Origin: Chitinophaga pinensis
GTDB lineage: Bacteria > Bacteroidota > Bacteroidia > 2-12-FULL-35-15
Length of the DNA stretch: 47,955 nucleotides
Direction: 5' to 3'
Assembly: GCA_945885475.1 (NCBI GenBank)
Contig: CAMCYR010000001.1
Span: forward strand, 1-47,955
Shown: positions 34,240 to 41,997 of the stretch, piece by piece
Numbering within the stretch: position 1 is the stretch's first letter
Layout: every line of letters starts with the position of its first letter
Made by a program: the position numbers and the translations under genes
The notes under the pieces: model-generated
Database searches by the model: none
Seen by the model: the letters and a program-made list of their open reading frames with translations, nothing else
Told to the model about the DNA's origin: nothing

Positions 34240-37200
34240 ATGAAAAAAAATTTACTCATCCTAATGCTTTTTGTTAGCTTTTTTACCAAAGAAGCATTTG
34301 CCCAACCGGCAAATAATAACTGTGCAACTGCGCAAGCGATAGGTACACTTCCAACACCTGCTCCATGCTCAGGAACAGCTCCTTCTCTTGGTGCAGCTCT
34401 AAACGTACCTGGAACAATTGTGGGTGCCACTCCCGCTAGTCCGTATATTTACCAGCCAGGCTGTGCGGGTGGAGCCATGTCTGTTCCTGCCAATGATGTA
34501 TGGTATACGTTTACTGCAAGTAGTTACCAAGCGTCCATTACAGTTAATGCTACATTTTCAACAGTAAATATTGCGATGTATTCCGGAACGTGTGCTGCAT
34601 TGGGCGGCGGTGTTGGTGGTTGCGCTGTTGGAACAGCAGGCTCAGCAACTTTAACCGTGGAACAAATGGTACCCGGTACTACCTACTATTTGCAAGTTAG
34701 CGGTGGAACGGGTCAAACAGGTACATTCAATATGACCATCCGGAACAATAAAGATTGTGCAGATTGTTTAAATGCCTCAACTTTTACAGCAGCTCCTTTG
34801 CCTGTTGGAGGAATGTATTCGCCAGGACAAGTTGTAAACTTTTGTTATCATGTTGGTCAATACACCCAAATTAACACCAACTGGTTACATGGTGTTCAAT
34901 TAACCTTTGGTTCAGGATGGAATTTAGCCTCACTTACAACTTCACCTCCACCAACTTGCCAAACATTGCCTGCAGGTGGCACATGGGCATATTATCCTGG
35001 TGGCTGTACCTCGTCAGCTACAGGGGCTGTATTTGGTGCTGGTTTTTATTTTGACACTCCAGATGCTGGAACAAATCCAGGAAATAATTTTGGTGATAAT
35101 TGTACTGGTGTTTTGGGCGCTGGAACTTGGAATTTTTGTTTTTCAATTGCAGTTGCCGCAGGTTGCTCACCAGGTTCTAACTTAAATGTTACAGTAAATA
35201 CATCAGGAGATGGTGAGTCTGGATCATGGAGTAGTTTAGGATGTTTAGATGATCCCGCTTCTGTTTTACCTGCTGTTGGATCTTGCTGTGCTCCAACCGT
35301 ATCTTCTATTGCAGCTCCTTGCGGAGGAACAGGAAGTGCAACATCAACACCAGTAGGTGTTTCAGGGCCATATAATTATGTTTGGACGAATGCTGCAGGT
35401 ACTATTGTATCAACAGCTTCAGGAGTTGCTGGTGCAAATACAGCATCAGGATTACCTGCGGGAACATATACCGTAACGGTTACAAATACTCCCTTAGGTT
35501 GTGTCTTTACAAATACTGTAACAGTTGCCAGTGGAGTTGTACTTGCTACTCCTACAGCCGGAAGCAATAGTCCAGTCTGCGTTGGCGCTACTTTAAATTT
35601 AACAGCAGCAACTGTTGCTGGAGCAACTTACGCTTGGACTGGTCCGAGTGCTTTTGCATCTGCGCTACAAAACCCAAGTATTACAGGCGTTACCGCAAGT
35701 GCTGCAGGGACTTACACAGTAGTGGCAAGTGTTGCAGGGTGTACTGCTTCCTCTACGGTCACTGTCGTTATTAACCCAAATCCTACAGTAAACGTTCCTG
35801 GACCAATTACAGTTTGTAATGGCGGTAATGTTCCATTAACAGGATTCACGAGTGTTCCCCTTGGAGCAACGTTTTCGTGGACAAACTCCAACACGGCCAT
35901 TGGTTTAGGTGGGTCTGGTGTTGGAAGCGTCCCTGCATTCACAGCCACAAATGCAACAACTGCTGCCATAACGGGAACCATAACTGTTACACCAACTTTA
36001 GCAGGTTGTCCGGGGACACCGAACACTTATACAATCACAGTAAATCCTACTCCTACAGTTACAGTTCCGGCAAACATTACGGTTTGTAATGGCGGGAATG
36101 TTCCCGCAAGTGCTTATGTTAGTGCTCCCGCTGGTGCAACATATGCATGGACAAATACAAATGCTGCCATTGGATTAGCAGCTTCCGGAACAGGAAATAC
36201 ACCATCATTTACAGCAACCAACTTAACAGCAGCAGCAATCACCTCTACAATAACCGTTACACCAACGGTAGCTGGTTGTCCAGGAACACCGAATACGTAT
36301 ACAATCACTGTAAATCCAACCCCAACTGTTACTGTACCGGCAAACATTACTATTTGCAATGGCGGTAACATTCCGGCATCCGTATTTACAAGCGCTCCAG
36401 CAGGAGGAACATTTACATGGACTAACTCTAATCTGGCAATAGGACTTGCTGCATCCGGCGCAGGAAACACCTCAGCATTTGTAGCTACAAATTTAACAGG
36501 TGCTGCAATAACAGCAATCATTTCTGTGACACCAACTGTTGCAGGTTGTCCAGGAACACCAAACACCTATACAATCACTGTTAATCCTACACCCGCTGCT
36601 CCCACTGCTTTAGGAGCTTCTGTTTGCATAAACAACGCAACAACTTTAACTGCAAGTGCTCCAGGAGGAACATACGAATGGTTTGACGCTCCTGTTGCTG
36701 GAACATTGTTAATTACAAATGCCAGCTATACGACTCCACTTTTAACTTCAACTACAACGTACTATGTTCAAACGACAATCCTTGGTTGTACTGGCCCATT
36801 AACTCCTGTTACTGTTACTATTGCTCCTGGATTAGCTGTCAATGCTGGTCTAGATGACACACTTTGCTTTGGAGGTAATACAACTTTGAACGTCACTCCG
36901 AATGGACTGGGCTATACTTATGTTTGGACTGCTGCTGCAGGTTTAAGCAGTACAACTATTTTTAATCCAGTTGCAAGCGCTGCAACAACTACCAATTACA
37001 CCGTTACAGTTACTGATGCAAGTGGATGTGTTGGAACAGATAACGTAACAGTTTATGCTGACCCGCAAATTAATGTTGCCATTGCGGGTATTGATGTGAC
37101 TTGTTTTGGTGCTTGTAATGGACAAACAATTTGTATTCCCACAGGAGGAACTTCTGGCTATACCTATTTATGGAATTCAGGATGTATCGCTGCATCATGT

Positions 37201-38832
37201 GGCTCTCTTTGTCCGGGTAGCTATTCAGTAACCGTAACCGACTCATGGGGCTGCACAGCAACAAATGATACATCCATTATTCAACCTACGTTATTAGCGG
37301 CTTCAATAACTGCATCCTCTAATGCAAGTTGCAATGGTGTATGTGATGGAACTGCAACAGCAGGAGGAAACGGAGGAACAATTGGCGCGGCTTATGGCTA
37401 TTCTTGGAACACAGTTCCTGCTCAACTTACTGCAACAGCAACCGGACTCTGTAATGGGAACTATACCTGTACAATCACGGATGCCAATAGTTGTACCGCA
37501 ACAACTAGTGTAATAATTACGGAGCCATCAATAGTTGTAATTGCACCTATCGTTTCACCAACATTATGCTTTGGAGGCAGTACTACATTAACTGCAATTG
37601 CCAGTGGAGGAAATGGTGGACCATATACCTATTCATGGTCACCAGCAACAGGATTAAGTGCAACGAATATTGCAAATCCTACTGCTTCACCAGTTGCAAC
37701 AACGGTTTATACAGTAAATGCTTTCGATGCGAATGGTTGTCCGGCTGCTGCAGTAAACGTTACCGTTACTATAAACCCGCCAATGACTGTTGTTGCTAAC
37801 GGATCAACATCTATTTGTCCGGGAGGCTCAACTCCTATTTCTGCTTTAGCTTCATTAGGTTCAGGTGGACCATATACTTATTCATGGTTACCAGCAACAG
37901 GGCTAAGCAATGCAGGTATTGCCAATCCAACGGCCTCGCCAGTTACAACTACAACTTATACGGTAACGGCTAACGATGGTTGTTCTCCAGCTTTAACTGC
38001 AACAGTAACAGTCACTATCCTCCCTATTCCTGTCGTTGTTTTTTCAGGAGATTTACTTTCAGGATGTTCTCCAGTATGTGTTAATTTTACGGATGCATCA
38101 ACAGTTGCAGGTAGCACAATTGCAACATGGAATTGGACATTTGGAGACGGAACAACATTCGTTGGACAAAATCCTCCTGTGCATTGTTACACGAATACCG
38201 GTCAATATACTGTTGGATTAACAGTTACTTCAACATTAGGAGGTTGTGTTGCGACCGATACCTACCTAAACTACATTACGGTATTTCCAAACCCTGTTGC
38301 AGAATTTACAGCATCTCCAAACCCTGCAACGGTGACCGAACCGACTGTTAATTTTACCGATCAATCCTCTTCAATCGTTCCAATTACTTCGTGGACCTGG
38401 GATTTTGGCGATGGAAGTTTAAATGGGACGAATTCAAATCCAACACATCTTTATCCATCTATAGTTGACGGAACATATACAGTAACATTAACAGTTGTTG
38501 ACGCTAATGGTTGTACCGCCGCTGTTTCTCATCCAATCGTAATTGCACCTGAATTCACCTTCTTTATTCCAAATGCTTTTTCTCCTAACGATGATGGCAT
38601 TAACGATTTCTTTTACGGAAAAGGAGTTGGCATAACGAAATATGAATTGTTTGTATTCGACCGTTGGGGTAATTTAATTTTCTTTGCAGATGAAATAAAT
38701 AAATATTGGGATGGCAAAGCAAATCATGGAAAAGATATAGCGCAACAAGATGTTTATGTTTGGAAAGTGAAATTAACTGACGTATTCGATAAGAAACACA
38801 ATTACATCGGAACTGTTACTATTGTAAAATAG
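34240..38832 (+). CDS. Giant multi-domain surface adhesin with gliding-type C-terminal domain
   Basis: A 1530-residue protein, probably secreted by T9SS. Domains in order: signal peptide ending AFAQ (residue 22); a beta-sandwich module (PANDVWYTFTAS...YYLQVSGGTGQ) to about 170; a Cys-rich segment; three nearly identical 90-residue Ig/PKD-like repeats (nt 35781-36590); an Ig-like unit with TYEWFDAPVAG; SprB-type repeats with CNG, YSVTVTDSWGC and YTCTITDANSC (nt 37080-37540); two repeats with YSWSPATGLS and YSWLPATGLS; two PKD domains (WNWTFGDGT, WTWDFGDGS); and the CHU_C-type C-terminal domain FFIPNAFSPNDDGINDFFYG...VYVWKVKLTD (last 90 residues). That tail is the type B sorting domain of gliding-motility and adhesin proteins. 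Lysine and charged residues are rare until the tail. It probably mediates surface attachment. Confidence 0.92.
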   Translation: MKKNLLILMLFVSFFTKEAFAQPANNNCATAQAIGTLPTPAPCSGTAPSLGAALNVPGTIVGATPASPYIYQPGCAGGAMSVPANDVWYTFTASSYQASITVNATFSTVNIAMYSGTCAALGGGVGGCAVGTAGSATLTVEQMVPGTTYYLQVSGGTGQTGTFNMTIRNNKDCADCLNASTFTAAPLPVGGMYSPGQVVNFCYHVGQYTQINTNWLHGVQLTFGSGWNLASLTTSPPPTCQTLPAGGTWAYYPGGCTSSATGAVFGAGFYFDTPDAGTNPGNNFGDNCTGVLGAGTWNFCFSIAVAAGCSPGSNLNVTVNTSGDGESGSWSSLGCLDDPASVLPAVGSCCAPTVSSIAAPCGGTGSATSTPVGVSGPYNYVWTNAAGTIVSTASGVAGANTASGLPAGTYTVTVTNTPLGCVFTNTVTVASGVVLATPTAGSNSPVCVGATLNLTAATVAGATYAWTGPSAFASALQNPSITGVTASAAGTYTVVASVAGCTASSTVTVVINPNPTVNVPGPITVCNGGNVPLTGFTSVPLGATFSWTNSNTAIGLGGSGVGSVPAFTATNATTAAITGTITVTPTLAGCPGTPNTYTITVNPTPTVTVPANITVCNGGNVPASAYVSAPAGATYAWTNTNAAIGLAASGTGNTPSFTATNLTAAAITSTITVTPTVAGCPGTPNTYTITVNPTPTVTVPANITICNGGNIPASVFTSAPAGGTFTWTNSNLAIGLAASGAGNTSAFVATNLTGAAITAIISVTPTVAGCPGTPNTYTITVNPTPAAPTALGASVCINNATTLTASAPGGTYEWFDAPVAGTLLITNASYTTPLLTSTTTYYVQTTILGCTGPLTPVTVTIAPGLAVNAGLDDTLCFGGNTTLNVTPNGLGYTYVWTAAAGLSSTTIFNPVASAATTTNYTVTVTDASGCVGTDNVTVYADPQINVAIAGIDVTCFGACNGQTICIPTGGTSGYTYLWNSGCIAASCGSLCPGSYSVTVTDSWGCTATNDTSIIQPTLLAASITASSNASCNGVCDGTATAGGNGGTIGAAYGYSWNTVPAQLTATATGLCNGNYTCTITDANSCTATTSVIITEPSIVVIAPIVSPTLCFGGSTTLTAIASGGNGGPYTYSWSPATGLSATNIANPTASPVATTVYTVNAFDANGCPAAAVNVTVTINPPMTVVANGSTSICPGGSTPISALASLGSGGPYTYSWLPATGLSNAGIANPTASPVTTTTYTVTANDGCSPALTATVTVTILPIPVVVFSGDLLSGCSPVCVNFTDASTVAGSTIATWNWTFGDGTTFVGQNPPVHCYTNTGQYTVGLTVTSTLGGCVATDTYLNYITVFPNPVAEFTASPNPATVTEPTVNFTDQSSSIVPITSWTWDFGDGSLNGTNSNPTHLYPSIVDGTYTVTLTVVDANGCTAAVSHPIVIAPEFTFFIPNAFSPNDDGINDFFYGKGVGITKYELFVFDRWGNLIFFADEINKYWDGKANHGKDIAQQDVYVWKVKLTDVFDKKHNYIGTVTIVK
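35781..36590 (+). repeat. Three tandem 270-bp coding repeats in the adhesin
   Basis: Three successive units with a period of 270 bases: the marker TTTGCAATGG/TTTGTAATGG falls at about 35813, 36083 and 36353. Each encodes about 90 residues containing VCNGGN(V/I)P and ending CPGTPNTYTITVNPTP. Units 2 and 3 are closest; unit 1 lacks a Pro-Thr pair at its start. High nucleotide similarity suggests recent duplication and a site of copy-number change. Confidence 0.85.
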
Positions 38833-39040
38833 GTGATGAAGTGATGAAGTAATGAAGTAATGAAGTAATGAAGTAATGAAGTAATGAAGTAATGAAGTGA
38901 TGAAGTAATGAGGTGATGAGGTGATGAGGTGATTAAGTAATGAAGTGATGAAGTGATGAAGTGATGAGGTGATGAGGTGATGAGGTGATGAAGTAATGAA
39001 GTGATGAAGTGATGAGGTGATGAGGTGATGAGGTGATAAA
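38833..39040 (+). repeat. Octamer tandem array (GTRATGAR)
   Basis: Twenty-five consecutive octamers in perfect phase (38833-39032), then a degenerate one (GTGATAAA, 39033-39040). Units are GTGATGAA, GTAATGAA, GTGATGAG or GTAATGAG, with one GTGATTAA; there is no insertion or deletion over 200 bases. It starts immediately after the adhesin stop codon and ends at a terminator, so it is transcribed as a 3' untranslated region. Confidence 0.95.
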
Positions 39041-39086
39041 AAAAGAGTGCTGAAATTTAGATTTCAGCACTCTTTTTATTTTTTAC
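39037..39086. terminator. Bidirectional terminator between the adhesin and pdhB
   Basis: The stem GAGTGCTGAAAT pairs with ATTTCAGCACTC across TTAG, flanked by A and T runs. It can stop transcription from both convergent genes. Confidence 0.92.
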
Positions 39087-39117
39087 AGATGGAATATTTC
39101 CTTTATATCTTTACTAC

Positions 39118-39133
39118 CTTATCACTTAATCAC
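39118..39133 (-). repeat. Two octamer copies behind pdhB, opposite orientation
   Basis: Read on the minus strand: GTGATTAA then GTGATAAG, in 8-base phase, followed by the looser GTAGTAAAG. They belong to the same octamer family as the array at 38833 and start four bases after the pdhB stop codon. Confidence 0.6.
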
Positions 39134-39137
39134 CTTG

Positions 39138-40121
39138 CTATTTCTTCACATACATTACCTCTTTCACAGCTTTTATAACACGCTCAACATTTGGCAAGGA
39201 TGCTTCAATTAAAGTTGGGGCATAAGGCAACGGAACATCAGCAGTAGTAATTCGAATAACAGGAGCATCTAAGTAATCAAATGCTTCTTTTTGCACCTTA
39301 AAAGCAACTTCAGTAGCAATAGAACCTAGTGGCCAAGCCTCTTCTACAATAACAAGACGATTCGTTTTTTTTACAGAAGTAATAACTGTTGCGTAATCAA
39401 TCGGGCGAATGGTTCTTAAATCAATCACTTCAACACTGATTCCTTCTTTCTCCAATTCAACAGCAGCAGATAAAGCTTGTTTCATAATTTTACCAAAAGA
39501 AACAATTGTTACATCTTTTCCTTCGCGCTTAATATCGGCAACGCCAATAGGAATTAAATATTCACCTTCAGGCACTTCCCCTTTGTCACCATACATTTGT
39601 TCACTCTCCATAAATATAACAGGATCGTTATCACGGATAGCCGACTTTAAAAGTCCTTTGGCATCGTAAGGATTAGAAGGAACAATTACTTTTAAACCGG
39701 GACAGTTGGCATACCAATTATCAAAAGCTTGTGAATGCTGGGAACTAAGCATCCCTGCAGAAGCAGTAGCACCACGAAAAACGATAGGAACAGGAAATTG
39801 ACCGCCACTCATGCTCATCATTTTTGCAGCAGAGTTAATTATCTGATCAATAGCCACCAAAGAAAAGTTAAAGGTCATAAATTCAACAATAGGCCGAAGT
39901 CCGTTAACGGCAGAACCAATTGCAATACCGGTAAAACCAAGCTCTGCAATGGGTGTATCAATTACTCTTTTTTCACCAAACTCAGCAAGCATACCTTTAC
40001 TTACTTTATAGGCTCCATTATACTCAGCAACCTCTTCCCCCATCAAATACACTTTTTCATCTCTACGCATTTCTTCATTCATTGCTTCACGAAGTGCTTC
40101 ACGAAATTCAATTGTTCTCAT
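39138..40121 (-). CDS. pdhB: Pyruvate dehydrogenase E1 component, beta subunit
   Basis: A 327-residue thiamine-diphosphate enzyme subunit. It begins MRTIEFREALREAMNEEMRR; MGEEVAEYNGAYKVSKGM carries the glutamate that activates the cofactor, and DTPIAELGFTGIAIGSAVNG, GMLSSQHSQAFDNWYANCPG and RTIRPIDYATVITSVKKTNR are typical of E1-beta. With E1-alpha, E2 and E3 it converts pyruvate to acetyl-CoA. The partner genes are not in the window. EGKDVTIVSFGK and VEEAWPLGS favour the pyruvate over the branched-chain enzyme, but the distinction is not absolute. Confidence 0.93.
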   Translation of the reverse strand: MRTIEFREALREAMNEEMRRDEKVYLMGEEVAEYNGAYKVSKGMLAEFGEKRVIDTPIAELGFTGIAIGSAVNGLRPIVEFMTFNFSLVAIDQIINSAAKMMSMSGGQFPVPIVFRGATASAGMLSSQHSQAFDNWYANCPGLKVIVPSNPYDAKGLLKSAIRDNDPVIFMESEQMYGDKGEVPEGEYLIPIGVADIKREGKDVTIVSFGKIMKQALSAAVELEKEGISVEVIDLRTIRPIDYATVITSVKKTNRLVIVEEAWPLGSIATEVAFKVQKEAFDYLDAPVIRITTADVPLPYAPTLIEASLPNVERVIKAVKEVMYVKK

Positions 40122-40143
40122 TTTCTTATATTTTATTGAATTG

Positions 40144-40177
40144 CAAATTTAATGATTTTATGATACAGAAGATCAAA
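40144..40177 (-). promoter_or_regulatory. Promoter of pdhB
   Basis: On the minus strand TTTG (40174-40177), 22 bases, TAAATTTG (40144-40151). The exact TAnnTTTG box lies 22 bases before the start codon, giving a leader of about 17 bases. Confidence 0.55.
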
Positions 40178-40265
40178 TTTGAGAATTAAGAATCATCATA
40201 AAGGTTTCTAATACTTTATGATAAGCTACAAAGGAATTTAGTATTTTTACAAAAATTTAATATCT

Positions 40266-41486
40266 GTGGCGAACAAGCAATTTGACATCATAATAGTAGG
40301 CGGTGGAATCGTAGGATTAGCAGCGGCTTATAAGATCAATTTAAAATATCCGAGTAAAAAAATCCTTGTACTTGAGAAAGAAAAGGAAGTTGCCGCTCAT
40401 CAAACCGGACATAACTCGGGCGTAATCCATTCTGGATTATATTACAAACCGGGCTCGTACAAAGCTAAAAATTGTGTTGATGGCAGAAGAGAACTAGTAG
40501 CATTTGCAAAAGAACACAAGATCCAGCATGACGTTTGCGGCAAAATTGTAGTTGCAACCGATCCTTCTGAATTGGCTCACATGAATAAAGTGTTCAATAA
40601 TGGTTTAGCAAACGGAGTTGAAGGGGTTGAAAAAATTGATGCAAAACGAATAAAAGAAATTGAACCATATGTTGTTGGCATTGAAGGATTATGGGTTCCT
40701 TGTACAGGAATCATTGATTATGCCGATGTTTCCCGTAAATATGTTGAATTGATTCACGCGAAATTTCCACAAAGCAAAGTCCTTACTGAACAAGAAGTAA
40801 CAGCATTTGAAAAGCATGAAGGTTATACAGATGTGATTACAAAAAAAGATAAATTCATAGGGACATATATTATTACTTGTGCTGGCTTGCAAAGCGACAG
40901 AATTGCAAAAAAAGAAGGAGCGAAAATCGACACAGCCATTGTTGGTTTTCGAGGTGACTATTTTGACCTGACTGATAAAGGATTGAGTAAAGTGAAAAAT
41001 TTAATCTACCCGGTTCCTAATCCTAAATATCCATTCCTAGGCGTTCACTTCACGCGCATGATTCATGGAGGAACAGAATGTGGTCCCAATGCGGTATTCG
41101 TTTTCAAACGCGAAGGATATAGAAAAACAGATTTCTCATTTAAAGATACTGCTGAAGCTTTTGGATTTTTCGGAACGTGGAAGTTTTTTGCAAAAAACAT
41201 GAAATTTGGTTTGGATGAGTATCGTGGAGCATTTTCAAAAAGATTTTTCTTAAAACGATTACGTACATTAATTCCTTCATTGGAGATGGATGACCTAAAA
41301 CCAGGAAGAGCAGGAGTTCGTGCAATGGCTCTTGCTCCGGAAGGCGAAATGATTGACGACTTTAAAATTGAGTTGAATGGCAATGCGATTCACGTTTTAA
41401 ATGCGCCATCACCAGCTGCAACATCCTCTTTAGCCATCGGAACTGCCATACAAGAAATGGCAACTGAACACTTTAACTTGCAATAA
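40266..41486 (+). CDS. lhgO: L-2-hydroxyglutarate oxidase
   Basis: A 406-residue FAD-dependent enzyme of the DAO family. The dinucleotide-binding motif is IIVGGGIVGLAAAYKI (residues 9-24), followed by AHQTGHNSGVIHSGLYYKPG, the signature of L-2-hydroxyglutarate oxidases, and GFRGDYFDL and GRAGVRAMALAPEGEMIDDF near the C terminus. It oxidises L-2-hydroxyglutarate to 2-oxoglutarate, repairing a side product of malate dehydrogenase and similar enzymes, with electrons probably passed to the respiratory chain. The start is GTG. A near-consensus TATTTTTA box (40242-40249) precedes it. Confidence 0.93.
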   Translation: MANKQFDIIIVGGGIVGLAAAYKINLKYPSKKILVLEKEKEVAAHQTGHNSGVIHSGLYYKPGSYKAKNCVDGRRELVAFAKEHKIQHDVCGKIVVATDPSELAHMNKVFNNGLANGVEGVEKIDAKRIKEIEPYVVGIEGLWVPCTGIIDYADVSRKYVELIHAKFPQSKVLTEQEVTAFEKHEGYTDVITKKDKFIGTYIITCAGLQSDRIAKKEGAKIDTAIVGFRGDYFDLTDKGLSKVKNLIYPVPNPKYPFLGVHFTRMIHGGTECGPNAVFVFKREGYRKTDFSFKDTAEAFGFFGTWKFFAKNMKFGLDEYRGAFSKRFFLKRLRTLIPSLEMDDLKPGRAGVRAMALAPEGEMIDDFKIELNGNAIHVLNAPSPAATSSLAIGTAIQEMATEHFNLQ

Positions 41487-41489
41487 AAA

Positions 41490-41519
41490 TTGTAATTCGC
41501 CGATTATTATTTACATTTG
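41490..41519 (+). promoter_or_regulatory. Promoter overlapping the start of the STAS-like gene
   Basis: TTG (41490-41492), 19 bases, TACATTTG (41512-41519), an exact match in sequence and spacing. The GTG start codon at 41524 is four bases after the box, so transcription should begin at or next to the start codon. Confidence 0.65.
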
Positions 41520-41523
41520 AACA

Positions 41524-41931
41524 GTGAAAAAAGCGGATTCAATCGAAACAACAAATGCAATCATTTCAATAAATGAGGAGGGTATTGGTCACCAGTATTT
41601 AAAAGACAATTCAATCCTGGATATTCCCGAACAATTAGAAAATCTGGAGGCGATCATTAAGGTGACAGGCAACAAACCGACTCCATTTGTGATTTCAGCA
41701 GGAAAAAATATAATTGTTACAAAAGATGCACGTGATAGAGCACTCAGACTTGAAGCCGTTTCACCCATTAATGCAAATGCAATTGTTGTTCAAAATCTTG
41801 CATATAGATTAATTGCCGAATTTTTTGTTAAAGTTCAAAAACCAAAGATTCCGTACAAAATTTTTACGGACAAAGAAAGTGCGTATGAATGGTGCAGGCA
41901 ATTTATTAAAAAACAGATTACCGAACCCTGA
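41524..41931 (+). CDS. Small STAS/SpoIIAA-like protein
   Basis: A 135-residue cytoplasmic protein. Its pattern of alternating strands and helices (ATNAIISINEEGIGHQYLKD-like start, FVISAGKNIIVTKDARDRAL middle, NAIVVQNLAYRLIAEFFVKV and IPYKIFTDKESAYEWCRQFI end) resembles the STAS-like proteins common in Bacteroidota, where the last block fits 'F-x-D-x-x-x-A-x-x-W'. The function is unknown. The GTG start is forced: an in-frame TGA lies six bases upstream (41518-41520) and there is no other start codon nearby. It follows lhgO by 37 bases but has its own promoter. Confidence 0.78.
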   Translation: MKKADSIETTNAIISINEEGIGHQYLKDNSILDIPEQLENLEAIIKVTGNKPTPFVISAGKNIIVTKDARDRALRLEAVSPINANAIVVQNLAYRLIAEFFVKVQKPKIPYKIFTDKESAYEWCRQFIKKQITEP

Positions 41932-41997
41932 AAACGATTTAACAATAAGTACTTAAATTAATATATTTTTACATTAAACAACACCAATATTTCTCAA

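Noticed and set aside
36114-36566. A 150-codon antisense frame across the adhesin repeats (also 35712-36026)
   Set aside because: It exists because the underlying gene is itself repetitive and rich in Thr, Val and Gly codons; it repeats with the same period and has no support of its own.
38833-39032. Octamer array as a CRISPR or origin-type iteron array
   Set aside because: There are no unique spacers, the unit is only eight bases, and no cas, rep or replication gene lies nearby.
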